Part shown: positions 1-6,999 of the stretch, piece by piece
Numbering within the stretch: position 1 is the first letter of the stretch
How the letters are laid out: every line of letters starts with the position of its first letter
Assembly: GCA_902537815.1 (NCBI GenBank)
Contig: CACBCS010000007.1
Coordinates: forward strand, 1 to 64,000
Length of the DNA stretch: 64,000 nucleotides
Direction of reading: 5' to 3'
Source: an uncultured Pseudohongiella sp.
GTDB taxonomy: Bacteria; Pseudomonadota; Gammaproteobacteria; Pseudomonadales; Pseudohongiellaceae
The notes under the pieces: generated by a model
Database searches by the model: none
Told to the model about the DNA's origin: nothing
What the model saw: only the letters and a program-made list of their open reading frames with translations
Program-made: the position numbers and the translations under genes

Positions 1-362
1 TCGCTGTTACTGCTGCCTAAGCGGCTGATAACAGGAACCAGAGCAAAACTGACGAGGACCGCCGCTATTCCCGCTACAAGCGCCAGCATGCCTCCGTCAG
101 CGGCGGCAGCAACATTCTGTCGGGCGGCCATTGCCACCACGATCGGGATGTACATGGCGCTCCAGAATTTGATGCCCTCGCCTGCGGCCCCTTCGGTCAG
201 AGTTTTGAATGACGCGGAATTGCTGGCGAACACCAGAAACAGCATGGCAATGCCCACTCCGCCAACGTTGGCATCAACCCCCAACATCACGCCCAGTGCT
301 TCGCCGATGAGCATGCCAAAGATCAGACTGACAGAAAGCAAGGTAACGCCGTAGATTATCAT
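1..362 (-). CDS. madL: Malonate transporter subunit MadL (partial, C-terminus beyond window)
   Basis: The ORF track does not list this frame because it runs off the left edge. Reading the minus strand from the ATG at 362 gives MIIYGVTLLSVSLIFGMLIG, then GVDANVGGVGIAMLF and GIKFWSAMYIPIVVAMAARQN, which are hallmarks of MadL. MadL is the small membrane subunit of the two-part MadLM malonate:cation symporter in the inner membrane. At least four hydrophobic segments are visible. An AGAGGAA ribosome-binding site lies just upstream of the ATG. The madM gene is expected immediately beyond the left edge. About 120 codons are present, close to the usual length, so only a few residues are missing. Family identity is confident; the substrate is inferred from the family. 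Confidence 0.88.
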   Translation of the reverse strand, partial: MIIYGVTLLSVSLIFGMLIGEALGVMLGVDANVGGVGIAMLFLVFASNSASFKTLTEGAAGEGIKFWSAMYIPIVVAMAARQNVAAAADGGMLALVAGIAAVLVSFALVPVISRLGSSNS

Positions 363-491
363 TGTTCTTATTCCTCTGAAGGTCTGCCGGTCAGAGCCAG
401 ACCTTACGGACAAATACGGCCAACGATGATATGACGGCAGACACAGTGGCGCAATTTACGCGTGCTATGGACGCCGTAGTGAAGCGAGAGC

Positions 492-660
492 GCAGACGCG
501 GTCTGCTTGCAGAGATGTGAACAGCGGTACGGTCGGGCCGAGGAGCAATCGGCTGTAAGAGCCCCCCAACCGCTGCCTGCACACGCGAGTCAGGCAGCGG
601 TGGGGATCTCAAGGAGAGCCTGGGCACTGACTAAGAGGTGTGGAGGGGTGGCGCCCAGGC
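492..660 (-). other. Hairpin-rich region upstream of madL (candidate structured 5' leader)
   Basis: This is the core of the 796-base gene-free stretch 363-1158. Read on the minus strand it contains tandem hairpins: GCCTGGGC/GCCCAGGC (618-625 with 653-660), a long stem CCCC-A-ACCGCTGCCTG/CAGGCAGCGGTGGGG (564-579 with 591-605, one bulge, 11-base loop), and GCAGAC/GTCTGC with a 3-base loop (492-506). Short GGCT/AGCC and CCGA/TCGG stems lie between them. No U-tract follows, so a simple terminator is unlikely. I do not recognise a named riboswitch. With the promoter-like site near 800 it could form a long leader for madL. The rest of the gap (about 830-1158) shows nothing I recognise. Confidence 0.35.
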
Positions 661-795
661 AAATGCAATACGACATTAAATCACTATGCTGTGTTGCAAG
701 ACGGAGGTTAACACTACATGTAGGGATATGCAAGCAGTGAAACAGATGTTTTTCTTTGCCATGCGCCGTGCACCCGATGTCGATATTTATCAGCA

Positions 796-822
796 ATTAT
801 AGTAAAGTAAATACTTTACTAT
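796..822 (-). promoter_or_regulatory. Perfect 24-bp palindrome overlapping a TATAAT box; candidate operator/promoter for madL
   Basis: Positions 799-822 read ATAGTAAAGTA-AA-TACTTTACTAT, a perfect 11-bp inverted repeat with a 2-base spacer. On the minus strand an exact TATAAT (801-796) overlaps its edge, the geometry expected of a repressor operator. The -35 is poor. The next gene on this strand is madL, more than 400 bases downstream. The cognate regulator is not in the window. Confidence 0.4.
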
Positions 823-1158
823 TAAGACGTTTGTTCCATCTGTCTTGCTGTTTTGCCAGCTTGGCAAGGGTATTGTCGAGAGATCGTGGTACAGCCCGGC
901 GCCACGTCGCGGCGCTAGGTTGCCCTTTGCCATTGGCTGAGGGTTGCAGGCATGAGGGGCACGGACGCAGGCTCCCTGGAAGCGTCGATTGGTTGGCAGG
1001 CGTTCCGGGCCGTGGGCTACCCATATTGGTGATCGCAGGCTGTGGGGGCTGTCCAGGGCCGGGTGGCTTTGCTCAGGCCGGATCATCTTCGGGTGTGTGC
1101 CGACCTGGCCGTCAGCGAGCGGTTTGCTGCAAGAGGGGCTCGGCCGCGATACGCAGCG

Positions 1159-1965
1159 TCAGTTTACCGCACCGGGAATGCAATCCGGGACAATACCGTT
1201 GCTGAGTGCCTGGGTTCGGTCAGAAAGGGCCTGTCCCATCAGATTTCTCAGGCTGGTCATCCGCGTTTCAGGGGAAGGGTGAGTTGCAAGGAATTCTGGT
1301 GGCCTTGGGCCGGCATCGGCATTCATGTTTTCCCACAGCGCGATGGACTGTTCAGGGTCGAATCCGGCTCTAGCCATGAGCATCAGTCCGATTGCGTCCG
1401 CCTCACTTTCCTGAGCGCGGTCGAATGGCAGCTGCAGCCCCAGTTGAGAGCCGTAATCGATGGCCTGCACGGTTCTGGTTGAGGCACCTAGCACGCGTGC
1501 CGCTGCAATTCCTGCGCTGCGTAATGCTGATCTGCTGGCTCTTTCATTACCGTGTTGTGAAAGCACATGCCCCACTTCGTGCGCCAGGACAGCGGCGAGC
1601 TGATCCTGGTTATAGGCCGCATCAAACAGCCCCGTGTACACCCCAATTTTGCCGCCGGGTAAAGCAAAGGCATTTGCTTGAGGACTGTCGAATACGGTGA
1701 CTTCCCAGCGATTGGCGGCCTGTTGGGTCGGGTCGAGGGCCGCAATCACGTAGCCCGCAACGCACTGGACGTAAGTGGTTTCGCGAGGGTCACTGCTCAC
1801 CGTTAATTCAGATTGCATCTGCCGATAAGCGCCTTCCCCCTGTCTGGCCATCTCGGCTTCCGAATAGAGCACGACTTGCCGTCGGTTGGTGGGTGAGGTT
1901 GTGCAGGCGACCATTAAAGCCACGAACAACACGGATGCACTTAGTTTGAACACAGTCTCAGACAC
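1159..1965 (-). CDS. M48-family metalloprotease, lipoprotein (LoiP/YggG-like)
   Basis: This 268-residue zinc protease has the HEVGH catalytic motif at residues 129-133 and a second zinc-ligand motif, ESEAD, near 186-190. The N-terminus is a lipoprotein signal ending in LMVAC (Cys21), so the enzyme is probably anchored in the envelope facing the periplasm. The stretch ANAFALPGGKIGVYTGLF is typical of periplasmic M48 peptidases such as LoiP and BepA, which take part in outer-membrane quality control. No TPR domain follows, which favours LoiP over BepA. It stands alone on the minus strand, with no evident operon partner. Confidence 0.85.
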   Translation of the reverse strand: MSETVFKLSASVLFVALMVACTTSPTNRRQVVLYSEAEMARQGEGAYRQMQSELTVSSDPRETTYVQCVAGYVIAALDPTQQAANRWEVTVFDSPQANAFALPGGKIGVYTGLFDAAYNQDQLAAVLAHEVGHVLSQHGNERASRSALRSAGIAAARVLGASTRTVQAIDYGSQLGLQLPFDRAQESEADAIGLMLMARAGFDPEQSIALWENMNADAGPRPPEFLATHPSPETRMTSLRNLMGQALSDRTQALSNGIVPDCIPGAVN

Positions 1966-2182
1966 TCCTTTCTTGCGTGAGAACCTTCTGAGGACTGAAC
2001 GCCCTCGGCTTTACCCAGCTTATCGGCCCACGGCTTAACATGGCCAGAGAAAAAGCAGGGAGTAGAGTGTCCGCTGAGGTAGGGTATTGCGCGCCAAGAG
2101 CCCGATTGCGATGTTCCCAACCTTGCTGTTCGGGAGAAGGCCGTGGCACGGAGTGTCTGGTTTGTCAGCAAAGTCGGTGTGT

Positions 2183-2785
2183 TCAGAATGCGCATTCAGC
2201 AGGATCCAGCTGAACCCTAAGCTCCTCGCCGGCGGTATTCTGTGTGCGCTCAAAACAGTTACCCTCGATGTCTCTGAGCAGCCTTCTGCCGGTCTGATTG
2301 ATCAGAATGCTTCTTGGCCTGCTACTCGAAATGACCGAGCGGGAGCGGGCAGGCTGGCGAGTCGAGATGAGGGTGCGGGTATGCACTGGCGGGTTGCGGT
2401 AGACCACTTCCGTCGCGGGTCGGTTCGCGGTTGCTTGATTCAGCAGGGAACCGAGCACGAGCCCACCTATCAGTGCCCCACCGTCGCTGCCTCCGAAACC
2501 GCCAAAGCCTCCAAAGGAACGGTACGGGGGATAAAAACCGTTGTAGGACAGATTCACAAAGCCCCGGCCGTTGCCCCGCCTGTCCCATCGATGGCGCCGG
2601 TTCCAGAGGCTACTATCGTAATAGCCACTGAAGTTTGGGCGATAAAAGCCCCCCCTGTAGTAATTGCCGCCAATTTGGCTGCCTCCCCATGTTGTGAAGC
2701 CGGAGTTAAACCGGTGATCTGCGGCGGCAGAGTGGCTGAACAGGACAGCGCAAACGGCTGACAGTAAGAAAATATGGGTTCTCAT
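2183..2785 (-). CDS. Secreted glycine/aromatic-rich hypothetical protein
   Basis: I do not recognise a family. The 200-residue product has a clear signal peptide (MRTHIFLLSAVCAVLFSHSAAA) and then a segment of low-complexity composition rich in Gly, Tyr, Phe, Trp, Arg and Asn. Next comes a short glycine-zipper-like stretch (GGALIGGLVLGSLL, about residues 103-116). The C-terminal part is Arg/Ser-rich, with two cysteines (ERTQ and AECAF regions) that could form a disulphide. It is probably an exported surface or periplasmic protein. The long plus-strand ORF 2087-2761 overlaps it and looks like its shadow. Confidence 0.6.
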   Translation of the reverse strand: MRTHIFLLSAVCAVLFSHSAAADHRFNSGFTTWGGSQIGGNYYRGGFYRPNFSGYYDSSLWNRRHRWDRRGNGRGFVNLSYNGFYPPYRSFGGFGGFGGSDGGALIGGLVLGSLLNQATANRPATEVVYRNPPVHTRTLISTRQPARSRSVISSSRPRSILINQTGRRLLRDIEGNCFERTQNTAGEELRVQLDPAECAF

Positions 2786-2994
2786 AGGCTTGACCTGTGG
2801 AGTCAGGGTCGGTGTAAAAAAGACTTTTCGGAAGGTAACCCTATCAGACTAAACTGAATAAGACCTGAATACGTTAGTTAGGCCGCAAAGATAGGACAGT
2901 GAGTCTGATTGTTGGTCATAACACGGGCAGTTAGGCCAGATTGATGACGAGATAGAAGCGGGGAAGAAGAAGTGGGGAGGAAGGGGCGGGAAAG

Positions 2995-3846
2995 ATGGCT
3001 CAGGAAAAGAGAGTAATACAGGAAGTTCTGAGCGCACAGTCAGCAAGTGATGGTGCTGGGGTGCGGCTTAAACGCGTGTTTGGCGGGCGAGACCTGGACC
3101 GTTTTGATCCTTTTCTCATGCTTGATGAATTCGGTAGTTTTGACGCTGCGGACTACATCGGAGGCTTTCCGTCGCATCCACACCGCGGATTTGAAACAGT
3201 GACCTATATGCTGGAGGGCTACATGGAGCACCGAGACCATATGGATAATCTTGGTCGCCTCGGCCCGGGTGACGTGCAATGGATGAATGCCGGATCAGGT
3301 GTCATTCATTCTGAAATGCCGCAACAGAAAGAAGGGAGAATGCGGGGCTTCCAGCTCTGGGTAAATTTGCCCGCAGCTGAAAAAATGGTGCCTGCTTCCT
3401 ATCAAGATATCGGAGTTCAGGATATTCCCCAGTATCAGATGGACCACATTGGAGTCAGAGCGATAGCAGGTCGCCTGATGGTGAATGAGCAGGAGGTGAC
3501 TGGCGCTGTGACTCATCCCAGTACAGAGCCCGGATATCTGGACTTGCAGATAGCGTCCCCAGACGCGGTCCGGATTCTGATTCCTGATGGTCATAATGCG
3601 TTGTTATACGTGTATGAGGGAAGCGTCAAGGTTGGCGGCCATGACTACCGCCTTGAAGCAGGCAAGATGGGCCGGCTCTCCCACCACGGGCTGCTTGTGC
3701 TGCAGGCAGAACCGGATACAAGAGCACTGGTTATCAGCGGAAAGCCCATCGGTGAACCAATCGTTCATTACGGCCCGTTCGTGATGAATACCATGGCCGA
3801 AATTAAACAGGCAGTCACTGATTACAATTCCGGAAAACTGGTGTAG
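2995..3846 (+). CDS. Pirin-family cupin protein
   Basis: The 283-residue product is a bicupin of the pirin/YhhW family. The metal site is visible in the first cupin: HPHRGFET (His61, His63), then VIHSEM (His105, Glu107), the three His plus one Glu set of pirins. MNAGSGVIHSEMP is close to the family signature. Some members are quercetin 2,3-dioxygenases; others act as redox-sensitive regulators. The true role here cannot be told from sequence. An A/G-rich Shine-Dalgarno region precedes the ATG. The gene is transcribed alone and converges with the MBL-fold gene. Confidence 0.88.
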   Translation: MAQEKRVIQEVLSAQSASDGAGVRLKRVFGGRDLDRFDPFLMLDEFGSFDAADYIGGFPSHPHRGFETVTYMLEGYMEHRDHMDNLGRLGPGDVQWMNAGSGVIHSEMPQQKEGRMRGFQLWVNLPAAEKMVPASYQDIGVQDIPQYQMDHIGVRAIAGRLMVNEQEVTGAVTHPSTEPGYLDLQIASPDAVRILIPDGHNALLYVYEGSVKVGGHDYRLEAGKMGRLSHHGLLVLQAEPDTRALVISGKPIGEPIVHYGPFVMNTMAEIKQAVTDYNSGKLV

Positions 3847-3896
3847 CGCACACTCTCACTCTGCTTGTCTTTCTGATCACTCTCAGGTGAACGCGT

Positions 3897-4823
3897 TTAC
3901 AGCGGCAGTCTGATGCCTTTCCGGGCGACATTGAAGCCTCGATTCTGCACGAGCCGACTGGCATCGCTGCCCGGGTCCAGGAGGGGATTCGACTGGTTCA
4001 TATGTATAAACCAGATCTTATCGCGTACTTCAGCGCTGCTTTGCACGAACAGCGCCATGGTTTCTGAAACGAATGGATGCGGGATCTGCGACATATCACG
4101 ATTGCCAAGTTCACCATCCGTAAAGAAAGAGGCATCAATCAGCGCATAGTCAACTGTTTCTAACACCTCAACAATACTGACCTCCCAGTCTTCCCACTTA
4201 TTAATGTCAGGAATAAAAAGCGCTGTTCGGCTAGGCCCCTCAATGCGATAGCCGACAGTTTCGGAATATTCGTCGCGATGAGGGACGAGAAACGGGGTAA
4301 CACTCAGCTCATTCAAACGAATGGGCGTGTCATGCTCGAGGCGCCGAAGATCGATGTTGCCGAGTGAAACAAGCTGGCTCCACGGACCATTGCTGGAGAG
4401 ATATTCCAACATTCTTGGCATTGCATAAACCGGGACGCCCTGCGTACCCATCGCTTCTCTGCCCAGATGCATCAGGCCGGTATAGTGGCCAATGTGTGCG
4501 TGGGTTATAAAGATGCCCGCAAGAGGAAAAGGTGCTTCCCGCTGCAACCGGTAGAGCTGGTCGCGAAATTCGGGTGTTGCCTCAAACAGGTAGCTTGAGT
4601 CACTGGCGCGATCAATGACGGCGATGGCCGTCGGTTCCTGCCGCAGCGACATGTCTTCCCAGGCCGGCAGACAGCGGGGCTCATAGCAGCCAGCCTGCGG
4701 AAAGCTGGCATCCTGACCCACGCCCAGTACATAGAGGTAAGGTGATGTTTGGGTGGCGGCTGTCGTCGAGACGAGCAGCGCTACCGCGGCAACTAGCCGC
4801 CTCAGTAAAACGCTCAGAGTCAT
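3897..4823 (-). CDS. Exported PqqB-like metallo-beta-lactamase-fold hydrolase
   Basis: The 308-residue product begins with a signal peptide (RRLVAAVALLVSTTAATQ), followed by the start of a PqqB-like fold (LYVLGVGQDASFPQAGC). The metal-binding region reads THAHIGHYTGL, and further ligand candidates occur in VPHRDEY, FIPDINKW and FIHMNQSNPL. True PqqB is cytoplasmic and belongs to a pqq operon. This protein is exported and has no pqqACDE neighbours, so it is better seen as a PqqB-like periplasmic hydrolase of unknown substrate. It lies upstream of the MOSC gene's 3' end on the same strand. Confidence 0.8.
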   Translation of the reverse strand: MTLSVLLRRLVAAVALLVSTTAATQTSPYLYVLGVGQDASFPQAGCYEPRCLPAWEDMSLRQEPTAIAVIDRASDSSYLFEATPEFRDQLYRLQREAPFPLAGIFITHAHIGHYTGLMHLGREAMGTQGVPVYAMPRMLEYLSSNGPWSQLVSLGNIDLRRLEHDTPIRLNELSVTPFLVPHRDEYSETVGYRIEGPSRTALFIPDINKWEDWEVSIVEVLETVDYALIDASFFTDGELGNRDMSQIPHPFVSETMALFVQSSAEVRDKIWFIHMNQSNPLLDPGSDASRLVQNRGFNVARKGIRLPL

Positions 4824-4861
4824 TAAGGTTTCCTGACAATCATGATTCTTGCGCCATGCTT

Positions 4862-5344
4862 TTAGCTTCTGGCGACAGGAGATATCGCGCGTATTGAGTC
4901 ACCAGGCCGGATCTGACCCGATCCTATCACCGTCGCACGCAGGCCTGCGCTGAGCGCCAGATCAGGAAGTGCTGCAGGATGAATGATGCTGGCCAGATAG
5001 GCGCACGGAGCGCAGAGTTCGACGCCGAACAGTTCAGCCTCTCCAAGTCTGAAATGCTGACCCACCAGTGCATTGAGATCAATTCCCGAAGTGATAATGC
5101 TGCGCCGGAATTCTCCGTAATCATAAGTCAGGCCACGGGCTGACAAAAATTTGTCCAGCGCTTCCCGCTCTACCAGGCTGACATGGTTCTCCAGCACCGG
5201 TAATTCCCTGGCCAGATGAGTCTCAGCCAGCTTATGGTAGCGATCCCCCACCAGACCTTTGCCCGCTTCCAGGGTCGCTGTATCAACGCGCTCGACCGCC
5301 TGCCGTTTCGCTTTGGCCAGATAGATGTACTCGAGTTTTCCCAT
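4862..5344 (-). CDS. MOSC domain protein
   Basis: The product matches the MOSC domain, the sulphur-carrier/molybdenum-cofactor fold found in Moco sulphurases and YiiM/YuaD proteins. Visible features include GKGLVGDRYH, the run FRRSIITSGIDLNALVGQHFRLGEA and the cysteines of ELCAPC, one of which is the likely ligand or persulphide site. The ORF track starts at 5368, but the ATG at 5344 (MGKLEYIYLAKAK) has the better ribosome-binding site (GAGGGAGCAAGAG), so I chose it. It follows the VOC and flavin oxidase-like genes closely, suggesting one operon. Confidence 0.82.
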   Translation of the reverse strand: MGKLEYIYLAKAKRQAVERVDTATLEAGKGLVGDRYHKLAETHLARELPVLENHVSLVEREALDKFLSARGLTYDYGEFRRSIITSGIDLNALVGQHFRLGEAELFGVELCAPCAYLASIIHPAALPDLALSAGLRATVIGSGQIRPGDSIRAISPVARS

Positions 5345-5374
5345 CTCTTGCTCCCTCGGTTCCGTCATCAGACG

Positions 5375-5794
5375 TCAATCGGAAATGAGTGCGATAACGG
5401 CACCGTCAGGGTCCTGAATGACACAAAAATTGCTGCCTCCCATCCTCCTGGGCCCGACCAGCACTATGCCCTTTTGTCGTTCAGCTTCGGCAGCGCTGGC
5501 GGCAACATCAGCGACTCTGACATACATCAGCCACTGGGCAGGCAGGTTGGCATTGATGCCCCTTGCGTGACAAATACCTGCCAGAGTTTCACCGCTGCCC
5601 GGCAGATTAAGATTGAAATCGGAGTAGGTGCCCATTTCCACGTCGGCTGACTTCCAGCCAATGACCTTGCAGTAGAAATCTTTGCTTCGCGCCGCATTGT
5701 CCACGCTGAGATCAACCCATTCGATACGGCCAATATGATCGACTTCAGGCCCTTCTGCCTTCGGCTTTGATTCGATCGGGTTTTCTTCACTCAT
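5375..5794 (-). CDS. VOC (glyoxalase/bleomycin-resistance) family protein
   Basis: The listed 242-residue ORF (start 6103) is misleading. Its first 103 codons are a shadow of the overlapping pyridoxamine-oxidase-like gene. The real protein starts at MSEENPIESK (ATG at 5794) and has about 139 residues, the normal size of a single-unit VOC protein. Typical features are IEWVDLSVDNAARSKDFYCKVIGW at the first beta-alpha unit and NFCVIQDPDGAVIALIS at the last strand. Substrate is unknown. Its start overlaps the upstream gene's end by 8 bases, consistent with translational coupling. Confidence 0.82.
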   Translation of the reverse strand: MSEENPIESKPKAEGPEVDHIGRIEWVDLSVDNAARSKDFYCKVIGWKSADVEMGTYSDFNLNLPGSGETLAGICHARGINANLPAQWLMYVRVADVAASAAEAERQKGIVLVGPRRMGGSNFCVIQDPDGAVIALISD

Positions 5795-6341
5795 GTTCTG
5801 GTCCAAGAATGTGAGTAGGCAAGCCGTCCAGACTGACGGCGTTTTTCCGCCCCCAATAATCTTTGATGTCCTGGTCATTTTTGCTGTCCAGCCACTTGCC
5901 CATGTCGTCGCGCTCCTGCTGGAACTCAAACAGAGGTACGCCAAAACCGCAGGAGGTCTGCACCAGCTCAATGTGGAAATCCACCAATTGTCTGGTGCTC
6001 GGATGGGGCGCGAAAAGTGTATCAAGGGCTGCGAATTCTGCATCCCTTGAATGAAAAGCCTGCGTCTTCCCGTACAGCCTGAGGATCTTTGGTCTGCCGT
6101 CAAAGGCGCGGAACATCAGTGTCATACGATTGTTCTGGGAAAGATGCGCAGCCGTTTCATTACCGCTGCCAGTGACATTGCGCCAGACCAGTCTGTTGGC
6201 ATCCATCAAGCGGAGTGAATCCCAGCCTTTTGGGGACACGTTTATCGGGCCATCATTGGCTGCGGTACCGACGAAAAATAGCTTTTGGGCTCTGATGAAA
6301 TCGGCATGATCCTCCTGAAGAGATTGATAGCGCTTTCCCAT
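5787..6341 (-). CDS. Pyridoxamine 5'-phosphate oxidase-like flavin protein
   Basis: The 184-residue product has the split-barrel FMN-binding fold. Family signatures are FFVGTAANDGPINVSPKGWDSLR at the N-terminus and VTGSGNETAAHLSQNNRMTLMF in the middle, a pattern seen in general stress/PNPOx-like proteins rather than true PdxH. The C-terminal part (SCGFGVPLFEFQQERDDMGKWLDSK) also fits this subgroup. The reaction is unknown. It is the first gene of a likely operon with the VOC and MOSC genes (overlap 8 bases, then a gap of about 30 bases). Confidence 0.82.
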   Translation of the reverse strand: MGKRYQSLQEDHADFIRAQKLFFVGTAANDGPINVSPKGWDSLRLMDANRLVWRNVTGSGNETAAHLSQNNRMTLMFRAFDGRPKILRLYGKTQAFHSRDAEFAALDTLFAPHPSTRQLVDFHIELVQTSCGFGVPLFEFQQERDDMGKWLDSKNDQDIKDYWGRKNAVSLDGLPTHILGPEHE

Positions 6342-6486
6342 GGGTCATATCCTGCAGAGAGTGGATCCGCTGAGTCTAGCCTAAGATCCGGGCTGCGCAA
6401 AACCGGTCGACCGATAGCCGATATGCGGCGAGCGCTGCGTTGTCCTGGCGGGCAAAATGCGGCTACAGACAGCAAGGTTTGCGAGC

Positions 6487-6969
6487 TCAGTACGTCTCGA
6501 TATTAAAGCCTTCGCTCGGAGCAGGTTCCCGGAAATATTGAGTGACCTGTTGGAAAAACTGCTCATTATCAAACCGCTGCCTGTCGGGTTGTTCCGCACG
6601 CCGCTTGCGCAGTCGCTCCAGACAGATGGCGTCACTGACCTTCAGATACAGCAGTTTTCCTTCAACACCAGAGTCTTCATGCAGGCACTTGAACCATGCT
6701 CTCTGCCGGGCGGTATTGGCCGGGAAGTCCAGCACGACAGTCGTTCCCGTCATGAGTAGGTTTTTGACGTGCATCCCGACGACGGGTCTCAGTCGAGCGG
6801 AGTAGTGCAGGTAGTCATCCAGCGTTTTGATCTGTTCCGGGTAGAGCATCTCGAGCCATTCGTCCTCAGAGATCAGCACGGCCTTTTCTGCTTCGGCGAG
6901 TCTCCGGGCGCGGGTCGATTTTCCTGCGACCATCTTACCGCAGAAAAAATACAGCGTTGTCGGGCTCAA
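6487..6969 (-). CDS. P-loop kinase-like ATPase (AAA/Zeta-type)
   Basis: The 160-residue product starts LYFFCGKMVAGKST, a Walker A motif at the extreme N-terminus, and belongs to the AAA_33/Zeta-toxin-like small-molecule kinase group. TTVVLDFPANT resembles the Walker B strand. The C-terminal RLRKRRAEQPDRQRFDNEQF resembles the lid region. Phosphate acceptor is unknown. The start appears to be TTG (6969), with GGAG about 8 bases upstream. It sits 30 bases downstream of the PQQ dehydrogenase start region's opposite end (that gene ends upstream at 7000), so it may be read with it. Confidence 0.72.
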   Translation of the reverse strand: MSPTTLYFFCGKMVAGKSTRARRLAEAEKAVLISEDEWLEMLYPEQIKTLDDYLHYSARLRPVVGMHVKNLLMTGTTVVLDFPANTARQRAWFKCLHEDSGVEGKLLYLKVSDAICLERLRKRRAEQPDRQRFDNEQFFQQVTQYFREPAPSEGFNIETY

Positions 6970-6999
6970 CTCGGAACTCCGGAGTGCGCGGCTGCTCTG

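Noticed and set aside
790-1205. Several short ORFs on both strands in 756-1205
   Set aside because: Compositions are not protein-like and no start has a convincing ribosome-binding site.
2087-2761. A 224-residue plus-strand ORF
   Set aside because: It covers the minus-strand exported Gly/aromatic-rich protein, which has a clear signal peptide, whereas this ORF is rich in Ala/Pro/Val with no recognisable domain.
5795-6103. N-terminal extension of the VOC ORF
   Set aside because: The first 103 codons are out-of-frame shadow of the pyridoxamine-oxidase-like gene; the VOC domain starts at 5794.
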